Positions 7,890 through 15,278 of a stretch of 15,530 bases of DNA are shown one piece after another. The notes under the pieces were generated by a model. That model saw nothing but the letters and a program-made list of their open reading frames with translations, was not told the DNA's origin and did no database searches. Numbering within the stretch: the first letter of the stretch is position 1; each line of letters begins with the position of its first letter. Source of the DNA: Spirochaetia bacterium (GTDB lineage: Bacteria; Spirochaetota; Spirochaetia; Treponematales; Breznakiellaceae); contig BOAU01000049.1 of NCBI GenBank assembly GCA_026002025.1, forward strand, positions 1 through 15,530, read 5' to 3'. The translations under genes were made by a program, and so were the position numbers.

Positions 7890-9995
7890 ATGAAGCAGGG
7901 TATTTTACCGGAATTTCCCTACGGGGCTGTGTACTTTAGGAAAACCAATCCTCCAAAAGAGGAATGGGAACGGGATTATGCCGTGGCCCGTGAAGACGGG
8001 ATGAACATCTTCCGGCATTGGGTTATCTGGGCGGCCATTGAACAGTCGCCGGGTAAATTCGAATGGGATGAGTATGACAGGCAGCTTGACCTCGCGGCAA
8101 AGAACAACATGAAGACCATCATCGCCGAAATGACGGTGATAGGTCCTGAATGGACCCTCCGCAAGTACGATCATGCGCGGTATGTCCGTGCCGATGGGTC
8201 ACGGGCCGGCGGCCACATGCAGGTAAGCTGCGCCACCGGCGGGGTGCCCCTGTGCTGGGACAATGACGATTACCGCGCTGCTGCGGAGCGCTTTATCACC
8301 GAACTGGCCAAACACTATAAGGGCCATCCCGGCCTGGGGGGCTATGACATCTGGAATGAATGTAATTACGATGAACAAACCTGTTACTGCGAAGCCACCC
8401 AGGCAAAATTCCGTAAGTGGCTGGAGCAGAAGTACGGCAGTCCCCGTGCGGTTTCCGAAGCCTGGCACCGCTACGGGTTTGCCGAATGGGAAGATGTGGT
8501 TCCCCCACGGGGACCCGGTCCCTATCCCGATGTCTTTGACTGGCAGCAGTTCAGGATTGAAAACGCCTACGGCTATATGCGCCGCAGGGCGGAAATAATT
8601 CGCGGCATCGATCCCGACTGCGCCATTGTGGCCCACGGCGTTGCCGGAAGCCTTACCCAGGCGGCTCACAAGGGCGCCGATGACTGGCGGGCGGCCAGTG
8701 AAGTTGAGATTTACGGCATGACCTGGGGTTCCAGCCGCCACGGGGATGAGCCCTGGAAACAATTCCATGCCATTGACCTCGTCCGGGCCGCCAGCCGGGG
8801 TAAAGCGTTCTGGCACGCCGAATCCTATGCGGGCCCCCTCTGGCTCCAGCCCAATGTACTGGGCAAGCCCCGGGACGAAGGCCGGATCGCCTCCCCGGCG
8901 GACGCCCGGTACTGGAACTTCGTCAGCCTTATGGGGGGAGCCACCGGGATCATGTACCTCCGCTGGCGGCCGCTCCTGGACGGCGATCTCTTTGGCGCCT
9001 TCGGCCCCTACGGTCTGGACGGCAGCCGCACGGACAGGTCCGAAGCGGTTTCCGCCTCCTGCAAATGGATCACCGCCGCCGAACACCAAAAGGTCTTCGC
9101 ATCCCGGCCGGTTAAAGGGGAGATCGGCATTATCTATGCGCCGGAAAGTGAGGTTTTTACCTGGGCGCTGCGGCATTCCACCGAAGCCTATGCCCAATCC
9201 GCCCAGGGGGTCTATCAGGGTTTCTTTGACAGGAACATACAGGCCGACTGGGTCCATATTGACGACATCGCAGGCCGGGATCTGCTCTACCTCCCCTATC
9301 CGGTGATGCTCTCCTCAAAAACCATCGCCGCCCTTAAGGACTGGGTTTCCCAAGGGGGAACCCTTATCGCCGAGGGCTGCCCCGCCTACTTCGGCGACGG
9401 CGTTCACGTAGCGGCGGTCCAGCCGGGATACGGCGCCGATGAACTATTCGGCGTCAAAGAGAGTTATGTGGAGTTCACCCCGGATCTGCTGGGGGATTTA
9501 ACTCTCACCGTGGCGGGGGACCGTATCTGGGGGGGCGAGTACCTGCAATGTTACCGGCCTACCACCGGGAAGGCCGTAGGCTGGTATGACGACGGCCGCA
9601 TCGCCGCAGTGGACAACCGGTATGGCAAGGGCAGAACCCGGCTTATCGGCACCATGCCGGGCTGCGGGTACGCTGCCCACGGCGGCGCCGCGGGAAACTA
9701 CCGTGCGCCGGGCCGGGCGGAAACATCCTTCTTCGAAGGCATCCTCAGCTTCGCCGGGAAGAAACAGCGGATCAGGGTGTCCGATTCCCGGATAGCCGTC
9801 CGCCTGCATGAAGGCGCGGGCGGAACCTACCTCTGGATAGCTAACCCCAAAAGGCAGGCCATTCCGGTACGGGTTGATGTGGAGGGCCAATATTCCGGCT
9901 TGACTGCGGTGCTGGGGCCGGAGGCAAACTGGAAGGACGGCGGCCTTACCCTTACGGTTCCGGAGCGGTATGTGATCATTTACGAGCTTAAATAA
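7890..9995 (+). CDS. GH42-family glycoside hydrolase (probable beta-galactosidase), copy 2
   Basis: A 701-residue paralogue of the preceding gene, similar along its whole length. Predicted acid/base is E157 in GYDIWNECNYDE and predicted nucleophile is E311 in AFWHAESYAG. The barrel covers ~1-400, the trimerisation domain ~410-620 (GTLIAEGCPAYFG, YLPYPVML), then a C-terminal beta domain. It shares the incomplete cysteine set: C122, C165 and C167 are present, but the fourth position is T170. The start is ATG 7890 with AAGGAG at 7879-7884, which overlaps the stop of copy 1. An ATG at 7886 is out of frame. No signal peptide is present. The copies differ in loops near the active site (for example MQVSCATGGVPLCWDN here versus SYMGHSNAIGLTKMCLDN), so they probably split substrates rather than duplicate one activity (inference). 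The gene ends 48 bases from the convergent fucosidase. Confidence 0.85.
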   Translation: MKQGILPEFPYGAVYFRKTNPPKEEWERDYAVAREDGMNIFRHWVIWAAIEQSPGKFEWDEYDRQLDLAAKNNMKTIIAEMTVIGPEWTLRKYDHARYVRADGSRAGGHMQVSCATGGVPLCWDNDDYRAAAERFITELAKHYKGHPGLGGYDIWNECNYDEQTCYCEATQAKFRKWLEQKYGSPRAVSEAWHRYGFAEWEDVVPPRGPGPYPDVFDWQQFRIENAYGYMRRRAEIIRGIDPDCAIVAHGVAGSLTQAAHKGADDWRAASEVEIYGMTWGSSRHGDEPWKQFHAIDLVRAASRGKAFWHAESYAGPLWLQPNVLGKPRDEGRIASPADARYWNFVSLMGGATGIMYLRWRPLLDGDLFGAFGPYGLDGSRTDRSEAVSASCKWITAAEHQKVFASRPVKGEIGIIYAPESEVFTWALRHSTEAYAQSAQGVYQGFFDRNIQADWVHIDDIAGRDLLYLPYPVMLSSKTIAALKDWVSQGGTLIAEGCPAYFGDGVHVAAVQPGYGADELFGVKESYVEFTPDLLGDLTLTVAGDRIWGGEYLQCYRPTTGKAVGWYDDGRIAAVDNRYGKGRTRLIGTMPGCGYAAHGGAAGNYRAPGRAETSFFEGILSFAGKKQRIRVSDSRIAVRLHEGAGGTYLWIANPKRQAIPVRVDVEGQYSGLTAVLGPEANWKDGGLTLTVPERYVIIYELK

Positions 9996-10043
9996 CAAGC
10001 TGCCGGGGACCACAGAATAATGAACTTTCTATTCGCAGTATTA

Positions 10044-11303
10044 CTATTCACAGAGGGCCGAATCAAACTCCAGCTTGATCACCAGGGGTTCATCCAGAAT
10101 AGTGGTGGTCGGCAGATTGCGGAGCCGCAGGAAGGCCCGATCTTCCTTATGATACCCCGGCGTCTTGCTTACCACCGTCTCAACCGGTTTGCCGTTGTTA
10201 AGCAGGGTTGCCCTGGCGGGGGTAAAGGTGAAGGGCCGCAGCGATATTGAGTTGGTTGCCAGGTCTTCATAAGCGTGAACATAAATGGTGTTTCCCCGGC
10301 GGGTAAGGAGTATCTTGTCCTTCATTTCGCCCATGATGTAATCGGTGATCATGGAAGTGGCGGGACAGGTATCAGGGGTAAAGGCTTCCTTGATCTTGTT
10401 ATACCATTGGCCGATCCGGGAAAGGGATGCCATATCTCTTTCGTCCAGAGTACCATCCGCTTTGGGTCCCACGTTGAGCATATAATTGCCCCCCATAGCC
10501 ATAATCTTGTCCATGCTCTGCATAATGAACTTGGGATTGTAGTAGTCTTCATCATCCCGGAAACCCCAGCTCTCGCGCCCCAAAGACTGAACCGCCAGGG
10601 TGCGGCGGGTAAATTCCATGCCGTCGGGTACATTCCGTTCGGGTGTGGCATAATCCCAGTTATCCGGCCCCCGGTCGTTTATGACCATTGAGGGCTGGAG
10701 TGTACGGATACGGTTATTGAATTCCCTTTTGTTGTACCCTGAGACATTAATATCCCAAAAGAACTGGCCTATCTCCCCGTAATTGGTGCAAAGTTCGGTA
10801 ACCTGGTTTTCCATGAAGGCATAGTACTTGTCATAATCCGGCTCATCCCCGCTGCGCATTCCCCACATTTCATGATGCCGCCCCTGGTTGGGATAATTTT
10901 TGTGGTTCCAGTCGGGGATCGAATAATAAATACCCATTTTAAGATCATGACGTTTGGCGGAATCCGCCAGCATCTTCACCACATCCTTTTTATAGGGGGT
11001 ATTCATAATATTGAAATCCGTATATTTGGTGTCAAACAGACAAAAGCCATCGTGGTGTTTTGAAGTGATGGTGATAAATTCCATCCCGACCTGTTTTGCA
11101 AAATCAAGCCACTGGTCGGGATCGAATTTTTCAGGATTAAACTGACGGATCAGCGGTTCATAATCCCTGCGGGGCATCCTGCCGCGCCATTCTATCTGTT
11201 CATGCCACCCGGGGATCGCATAGAGGCCCCAATGGATAAACATCCCAAAACGTCTTTCGTTGAACCAGTCGCGGCTGTCGTGGAAACGGAAACTGTTTAT
11301 CAT
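10044..11303 (-). CDS. Alpha-L-fucosidase, glycoside hydrolase family 29
   Basis: A 419-residue GH29 enzyme that removes alpha-L-fucosyl residues with retention of configuration. Family marks in order: RRFGMFIHWGLYAIPGWHEQ (HWG at 24-26), the histidine pair in TSKHHDGFCLFDT (83-84), predicted nucleophile D184 in EIGQFFWDINV (aligning with the usual LWFDG), RESWGFRDDEDY (W246), and GGNYMLNVGPKADGTL (271-285). E230 in the PDGMEF segment is a candidate acid/base, but this residue varies in the family. The barrel ends near 310. A small beta domain fills the C-terminus. No signal peptide is seen, so the enzyme acts on imported oligosaccharides. ATG at 11303 is supported by AAGGAG at 11319-11314, ten bases upstream. 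A promoter and inverted repeat lie further upstream. With the convergent GH42 genes it forms a fucose/galactose-trimming module. Confidence 0.93.
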   Translation of the reverse strand: MINSFRFHDSRDWFNERRFGMFIHWGLYAIPGWHEQIEWRGRMPRRDYEPLIRQFNPEKFDPDQWLDFAKQVGMEFITITSKHHDGFCLFDTKYTDFNIMNTPYKKDVVKMLADSAKRHDLKMGIYYSIPDWNHKNYPNQGRHHEMWGMRSGDEPDYDKYYAFMENQVTELCTNYGEIGQFFWDINVSGYNKREFNNRIRTLQPSMVINDRGPDNWDYATPERNVPDGMEFTRRTLAVQSLGRESWGFRDDEDYYNPKFIMQSMDKIMAMGGNYMLNVGPKADGTLDERDMASLSRIGQWYNKIKEAFTPDTCPATSMITDYIMGEMKDKILLTRRGNTIYVHAYEDLATNSISLRPFTFTPARATLLNNGKPVETVVSKTPGYHKEDRAFLRLRNLPTTTILDEPLVIKLEFDSALCE

Positions 11304-11358
11304 TGCGGTCTTACTCCTTATTTCTTTGCGAACGCGCTGTTGTTGTAGGTTTTCTGAT

Positions 11359-11408
11359 TAATCTCAATATATCCATTATCCTATGCTTGTAAAGCAAATT
11401 TGAGATTA
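11359..11408. promoter_or_regulatory. 9-bp inverted repeat flanking the fucosidase promoter (candidate operator)
   Basis: TAATCTCAA at 11359-11367 and TTGAGATTA at 11400-11408 are perfect inverted copies, with centres 41 bases apart. They bracket the fucosidase promoter: the left arm overlaps the -10 box and the right arm lies just upstream of the -35. A related half-site, CTCTCAATT, occurs near 11432-11440. This geometry suits a dimeric repressor or an activator bridging two half-sites. The regulator is unknown. The spacing is too long for a simple RNA hairpin terminator. Confidence 0.45.
11366..11393 (-). promoter_or_regulatory. Sigma70-type promoter for the fucosidase gene
   Basis: Read on the minus strand, TTTACA (11393-11388) and TATATT (11371-11366) are separated by 16 bases. 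Transcription would start near 11359, giving a leader of about 55 bases before the ATG at 11303. The boxes are good but not perfect matches. Confidence 0.5.
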
Positions 11409-11501
11409 TTTTCAGGGAATAAACCTATTTTCTCTCAATTCCATTGAACCGCCGTACATCCCGGCGTCCTATATAGGGAGAAAAACCATATAGGGGGATC
11501 C

Positions 11502-13169
11502 ATGTTCATAAATTCTTATGCGCCCTTTGGGGCTGAGGGAATCATCATCCGGGTTGAAGCGGATATCCGCCGGGGAATTCCGGGGGTCGATATTACGGGC
11601 CTTGCGGAAGGGGCGGTGCGGGAGGCCCGGGAACGGGTGCGGGCGGCGTTCCGTAATTCGGGATATGCCTTTCCCCTGGACCGGATTCTGATAAATCTGG
11701 CCCCCGCCGGGGTGAAAAAGGAAGGCGCCGCCCTGGACCTGCCCATTGCCCTTGCGGTGATGGCCGCGGCGGGCCTGGCCCCTTCCCCTGACAACCTGAT
11801 GGTGATGGGGGAACTGGAACTTTCAGGCAGTGTCCGGCCGGTCCGGGGGGTGCTTGCCGCGGTGGACGCCGGACTTAAGGCGGGTATCCGGGACTTTATT
11901 GTCCCTGCGGAAAATGTTCGGGAAGCGGCAATCCTTGCGGGGAAAAGTTTCACGGACCCAGGCGCCGCAGGCAGGGCCAGGGTTGCCGCTGCCGCTACTT
12001 TGCAGGAAGCCCTCCATGCCCTCATTGTCCGGGCCGAATCAGGTTCCCTGCCGGTATCGGATTTTTCCGCCGGGAAAGGCACTGCGGCCGCTATTCCAGT
12101 TTACGGGGACTTTTCCCAGGTCCGGGGCCAGGGCCGGTATAAGCGGGCCCTGGAAATCGCCGCCGCCGGGGGGCATAACCTGCTGGTTTTTGGCCCGCCG
12201 GGGGCGGGAAAAACCATGCTTGCCCGGAGCCTGCCTTCGATCATGGCCCCTTTAACCGTCAGCGAATCGGTGGAGGTAACCCGGCTTTACAGCCTTGCGG
12301 GGCAGATCAACGCAGGAAAGGGAAACGCCGTTGATCTTTCCCTTATCACCTGTCCGCCCTTCCGCTCACCCCACCATTCCGCCAGCGCCGAGGGCATCCT
12401 TGGGGGCGGCAAATCGGTGCGTCCCGGCGAAATCAGCCTGGCCCATTACGGGGTGCTCTTTCTTGATGAGGCCCCGGAATTCCGCTCGAATGTGCTTCAG
12501 GCCCTGCGGGAACCCCTGGAAGATCAGGTCATAACGATCTCGCGGGCGGAAGGCCCGGTCAGGCTTCCCGCAGAATTTCAGCTGCTCCTTGCGGCCAATT
12601 CCTGTCCCTGCGGCCGGCTCGGCCTGCGGAGTCCGGGAATTGCCTCTGACGGCGGCGCCCAAGGCTGTTTTTGCAGTCCCGAGGAAGTCAACCGTTATTG
12701 GCGGAAATTCGGCTCCGCCCTTCTTGACCGGATTGAGCTCCGCGTCACCGTTATTCCCCCGGACATTAAACAGTTGGAGGAAGACCGCGGAGAATCCAGC
12801 GCGGAAATCGCCAAACGGGTGCAAAGGGCGGTGGAAATACAGCGGGAACGGCTGCGGAGTCTCCTCCTCGAAGGGAACGATACCGCCGGTATTTCCTGCC
12901 GCCGCAATGCCCGGATTCCTGCGGGAATGGTGGAGCGCTGCTGCCCCCTGACGGATCAAGGAGCGCGGGCCCTCCGGGAAGCCATGGCAAAACTTGCCCT
13001 TTCCGGCCGGGCCTACCACGGGATTCTCCGGGTAGCCCGGACCATTGCGGACCTTGAGGGCCGTTCTTCCATTGATGCGGACCATATCCTGGAAGCCGTC
13101 CAGTACCGCCGCCAGGGGGACGATCCCTACGATGTTCTCATGACGCCGGGCGCGGCAGCGCCCCTTTAA
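11502..13169 (+). CDS. comM: ComM/YifB-family AAA+ ATPase (Mg-chelatase-like)
   Basis: A 555-residue protein of the YifB/ComM family. In naturally competent bacteria ComM is a hexameric helicase that promotes branch migration of incoming DNA during transformation. The gene is also widespread in species not known to be competent. The N-terminal domain is typical (SYAPFGAEGIIIRVEADIRR, PGVDITGLAEGAVREARERV, ILINLAPAGVKKEGAALDLP). Walker A is GPPGAGKT at 231-238 (K237). Walker B is GVLFLDEAPEF with D322 and E323. A four-cysteine group follows (C368, C370, C389, C391: SCPCG and GCFCSPEEV), then LLDRIELRV and the C-terminal Mg-chelatase-like domain (SGRAYHGILRVARTIADLEG). Length is close to the usual ~505-510 plus small inserts. 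Usual members have NPCPCG and DELPEF, so NSCPCG and DEAPEF are mild deviations. ATG 11502 has AGGGGG at 11492-11497, four bases away. It is divergent from the fucosidase gene. Confidence 0.93.
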   Translation: MFINSYAPFGAEGIIIRVEADIRRGIPGVDITGLAEGAVREARERVRAAFRNSGYAFPLDRILINLAPAGVKKEGAALDLPIALAVMAAAGLAPSPDNLMVMGELELSGSVRPVRGVLAAVDAGLKAGIRDFIVPAENVREAAILAGKSFTDPGAAGRARVAAAATLQEALHALIVRAESGSLPVSDFSAGKGTAAAIPVYGDFSQVRGQGRYKRALEIAAAGGHNLLVFGPPGAGKTMLARSLPSIMAPLTVSESVEVTRLYSLAGQINAGKGNAVDLSLITCPPFRSPHHSASAEGILGGGKSVRPGEISLAHYGVLFLDEAPEFRSNVLQALREPLEDQVITISRAEGPVRLPAEFQLLLAANSCPCGRLGLRSPGIASDGGAQGCFCSPEEVNRYWRKFGSALLDRIELRVTVIPPDIKQLEEDRGESSAEIAKRVQRAVEIQRERLRSLLLEGNDTAGISCRRNARIPAGMVERCCPLTDQGARALREAMAKLALSGRAYHGILRVARTIADLEGRSSIDADHILEAVQYRRQGDDPYDVLMTPGAAAPL

Positions 13170-13174
13170 TCTTT
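13148..13174 (+). terminator. GC-rich hairpin overlapping the comM 3' end
   Basis: GGGCGC (13148-13153) pairs perfectly with GCGCCC (13158-13163) across a GGCA loop, followed by CTTTAATCTTT, which contains the stop codon. The T-tract is interrupted, so this is a modest intrinsic terminator. A second hairpin, CTTTCC-TATC-GGAAAG (13171-13186), follows at once but lacks a T-tract. Confidence 0.35.
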
Positions 13175-13217
13175 CCTATCGGAAAGCGGCCCGCAGGGGC
13201 GCATGGGTAACGCAAAA

Positions 13218-13239
13218 TGTCAATACAAATGTATTGACA
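13218..13239. promoter_or_regulatory. 22-bp palindrome upstream of brnTA (candidate BrnA operator)
   Basis: TGTCAATAC (13218-13226) and GTATTGACA (13231-13239) are perfect inverted copies separated by AAAT. The palindrome ends 21 bases before the brnT start codon, where BrnA-type antitoxins, which are ribbon-helix-helix proteins, are expected to bind and repress their own operon. The right arm also contains TTGACA, a consensus -35 box. The operator role is inferred from position and symmetry. Confidence 0.6.
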
Positions 13240-13260
13240 AAAATAAAAAGGAGTATTATT

Positions 13261-13554
13261 ATGAGTTATGTATTTGAATGGGACGAGAACAAGAATGTCA
13301 CAAATATCAGGAAGCATGGTATTGCTTTTGAAGATGCAAAGTATGTGTTTCAAGATCCCTTTTATATGGTTCAGTTCGACTGGGAACACAGCATCCATGA
13401 AGAACGGTGGAAAGTTTATGGCTTTATCGACAATGTCTTAGTGGTAATTTTTACCGAAAAAGACACGGTAATCCGTATCATATCAGCCCGCAAGGCAAGT
13501 CCTGCGGAACAGGAGGAATATTATTATGGCTATAGTACGTATGACTTTGAATGA
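13261..13554 (+). CDS. brnT: BrnT-family ribonuclease toxin
   Basis: A 97-residue protein of the BrnT family, the toxin of a type II toxin-antitoxin pair. BrnT folds like RelE-type ribonucleases and inhibits translation when free. Family marks are the opening FEWDENKNVTNIRKHGIAFE, DPFYM, the central HSIHEERWKVYGFIDNVLVV and the closing RIISARKASPAEQEEY. The start is ATG 13261, supported by AAAAAGGAG at 13245-13253, seven bases away. A longer frame beginning with TTG at 13234 would fall inside the palindrome and is unlikely. The gene is more AT-rich than its neighbours, consistent with horizontal acquisition. Its last 29 bases overlap brnA. Toxin-first order with overlap is the normal brnTA arrangement. 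The stretch from the comM end to this start contains only the hairpins and the palindrome. Confidence 0.92.
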   Translation: MSYVFEWDENKNVTNIRKHGIAFEDAKYVFQDPFYMVQFDWEHSIHEERWKVYGFIDNVLVVIFTEKDTVIRIISARKASPAEQEEYYYGYSTYDFE

Positions 13555-13828
13555 CTGGGATGAACCATCCCCGGAAACCTTGGCAAGGATAAGGGCTCTG
13601 GACGGCAGGCCCATTGATTTTTCCGATATCCCCGAAGCAAGTCCGGAGGAATTAATGGATATGCGCCGTCAGTCCCTGGAAAACCATAAAAAAAAGATGT
13701 TTTCCCTGCGGCTTGGCAATGACACTATCGAATGGTGGCAGCAGCTGGGCTCAGGCTATACGGGCGTCATGGCCCGCCTGCTGGAACAGGCAAAAACCCA
13801 TCCCGAATGGATTAAACAGTGCCTGTAA
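13526..13828 (+). CDS. brnA: BrnA-family antitoxin
   Basis: A 100-residue antitoxin partner of BrnT. The N-terminal part (about 1-50) is acidic and likely extended (WDEPSPETLARIRALDGRPI, DFSDIPEASPEEL). The C-terminal half matches the BrnA ribbon-helix-helix region: the beta strand KMFSLRLGNDTIEWW followed by GSGYTGVMARLLEQAKTHPE. BrnA neutralises BrnT by direct contact and, as a dimer, represses the operon; the palindrome at 13218-13239 is the likely target. ATG 13526 lies inside the brnT coding region and is preceded by AGGAGG at 13511-13516, nine bases away. Such a strong site favours antitoxin synthesis from the shared mRNA. It converges on the PHP gene with only three bases between stop codons. 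Confidence 0.9.
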   Translation: MAIVRMTLNDWDEPSPETLARIRALDGRPIDFSDIPEASPEELMDMRRQSLENHKKKMFSLRLGNDTIEWWQQLGSGYTGVMARLLEQAKTHPEWIKQCL

Positions 13829-13840
13829 TAATTAGCAGGC
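13821..13840. terminator. Hairpin spanning the convergent stops of brnA and the PHP gene
   Basis: GCCTG (13821-13825) pairs with CAGGC (13836-13840) around a ten-base AT-rich loop containing both stop codons. It could act in both directions, but the stem is only five pairs and no clear T-tract follows, so function is doubtful. Confidence 0.25.
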
Positions 13841-14680
13841 AGCGGTAAGCAATTCCGGAATTGCTTCCAAAATTGAATCCTCAATTTTTCGGCCGCCTGA
13901 GCTAATGCCAAGCCTGCGGTCAGGGCGGGTCTCGCCGTGGAAGTCGCTGCCGGCGGTGATGTAAAGCCCCAGGGAATTCCCCAGTTCTTCAAGCCGGCGG
14001 CAGGCCCGGGGTTTTGCGGTGGGGTGCCAGGCTTCAATGCCCATAAGGCCCTTGTCTTTCAGTTCCCTGATCATGTCCGGGAGGCGGCCCCAGGCCACAT
14101 AGAGGGACATGGGATGGGCCAGGACCGGAATGCCTCCGGATTCCCGGATCAGCGCCGCAGCCTGTTCAAAATCCAGGCCCGCCTTGGGGACATAGAAGGG
14201 TTTGCCCACACCCAGGTAGCGGGAAAAGGCCTGTTCCCGGTTTTTAACGATCCCCCGGTTCACGAGGAGGCTTGCAAAGTGGGGCCGTCCCACCGAATGA
14301 CCCCCGGACAGGGCCTGTACTTCTTCATAGGCCGCCTCAACGCTGAATTCGTGCATCTTGTCCAGAATTTCCCGGTTCCGCGCTTCCCGCAGGCGGGATA
14401 ATTCACCTACCGCATCCCGAAACGCGGGACTTGGCCGGGTGATGCCCAGCCCCAGCAGGTGGAACTCACCGGGACCCTTGTTGGTAATTTCAATCTCAAT
14501 CCCCGGAATGAAACGGATTCCCCGTATGGCCGCCTCATTTTTTGCATCTTCCAGGCCATTAATGGTATCATGATCGGTCAGGGCAATGGCCGAAAGGTCC
14601 CGCTTCGCCGCTTCCTGAATAAGCGCCCTGGGGCTCAAGCTGCCGTCGGACGCATTTGAATGGGTGTGCAGATCGATCAA
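13832..14680 (-). CDS. PHP-domain phosphoesterase, RNase AM / 3',5'-nucleotide phosphatase type
   Basis: A predicted 282-residue metal-dependent phosphoesterase. The order of motifs and the length match the E. coli YciV (RNase AM) group, which removes 5' nucleotides from RNA and hydrolyses 3',5'-bisphosphonucleotides. Putative ligands, counted from the chosen start: H5 and H7 (IDLHTHSNASDGS), D12, the TDHDT segment at 35-39, E62 in GIEIE, H74, H134 (GRPHFASLLV), H189 (VLAHPM) and D246/H248 (GSDFHG). The start is TTG at 14680 because it puts MIDLHTHS at the N-terminus as in relatives and has AAGG at 14892-14889 minus 200, that is at 14692-14689, eight bases upstream. The frame stays open to 14827, but that part overlaps the GNAT gene. 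The start lies 22 bases after the GNAT stop, so the two are probably cotranscribed. The exact substrate is not certain; related PHP phosphatases share these motifs. Confidence 0.85.
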   Translation of the reverse strand: MIDLHTHSNASDGSLSPRALIQEAAKRDLSAIALTDHDTINGLEDAKNEAAIRGIRFIPGIEIEITNKGPGEFHLLGLGITRPSPAFRDAVGELSRLREARNREILDKMHEFSVEAAYEEVQALSGGHSVGRPHFASLLVNRGIVKNREQAFSRYLGVGKPFYVPKAGLDFEQAAALIRESGGIPVLAHPMSLYVAWGRLPDMIRELKDKGLMGIEAWHPTAKPRACRRLEELGNSLGLYITAGSDFHGETRPDRRLGISSGGRKIEDSILEAIPELLTAAC

Positions 14681-14702
14681 GAGGGGAACCTTCGGTTGAG
14701 TC

Positions 14703-15236
14703 TCATACTTTATAAAAATCACCCGCAAGCATATCCATAAAGATGATATCGTAAACTTCCCTGTTGCGGCGCAGCGCCTCCCTGCGGATGCCGATTTTTT
14801 TAAATCCGACTTTTTCATAGCAGGCAATGGCCCGTTTGTTAAAGGAATATACCCGGAGCATAATATTGTGAAGGTTCAGGCACTTAAAACCATAGTCCGC
14901 AAGCAGGAACAGGGCTTCTTTCCCATAGCCTTTGCCCCAGTAGTTCTTATCACCGATGAATATCCCGAGTTCCGCAGTCTGATTGAGATTATCTATGTCC
15001 ATAAAGCCGCAGTTTCCAATGAGTCCATCGGTCTTTTTGTCTATGATTGAATAGTTATGTCCTTCCGCCAATTTATTCAAAAGCGGCCGTTCGTTTTCCG
15101 CATTTATTGAAGCCTGATATAGCTGAAGATTTACCGTTACCTCCAAATCATTAAGCCATTCGGTGAATTTTTCCGCATCATTGGCGTCTATCGGCGACAG
15201 GTAGCATTTTTCTCCGACCAGTTTCTTGAAATACAC
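14703..15236 (-). CDS. GNAT-family N-acetyltransferase (RimJ/RimL-like)
   Basis: A 177-residue acetyltransferase of the GNAT fold, using acetyl-CoA to acetylate an amine on an unknown substrate. The acetyl-CoA binding signature is ELGIFIGDKNYWGKGYGKEA (motif A, NYWGKGYG at 98-105). It is followed by LNLHNIMLRVYSFNKRAIACY and EKVGFKKIGIRREA (motif B), as in RimJ/RimL-type enzymes. The start is GTG 15236 (MYFKKLVGEK). AGG at 15248-15246 lies nine bases upstream, and a stronger AAGGAA at 15256-15251 is rather far. The gene follows tRNA-Val on the same strand by 42 bases with no convincing terminator, so it may be read from the tRNA promoter. The PHP gene follows. Its target could be a protein N-terminus, a small metabolite or an antibiotic, and the sequence does not say which. 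Confidence 0.85.
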   Translation of the reverse strand: MYFKKLVGEKCYLSPIDANDAEKFTEWLNDLEVTVNLQLYQASINAENERPLLNKLAEGHNYSIIDKKTDGLIGNCGFMDIDNLNQTAELGIFIGDKNYWGKGYGKEALFLLADYGFKCLNLHNIMLRVYSFNKRAIACYEKVGFKKIGIRREALRRNREVYDIIFMDMLAGDFYKV

Positions 15237-15278
15237 TTATAGCAGCCTAATTCCTTATACCGTAAATACTTACAATGT

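Noticed and set aside
8199..9257. Minus-strand open frame of 352 codons antisense to GH42 copy 2
   Set aside because: Same reason: a frame shadow of a real gene with G/P-rich composition and no ribosome binding site or motif.
11444..11475. TTGAAC ... TATATA as a comM promoter
   Set aside because: The spacing is about 20 bases, too long for a normal sigma70 promoter, and no better pair was found.
14681..14827. N-terminal extension of the PHP protein
   Set aside because: It would overlap the GNAT coding region by about 125 bases, while TTG 14680 gives the usual MIDLHTHS start with a suitable ribosome binding site.
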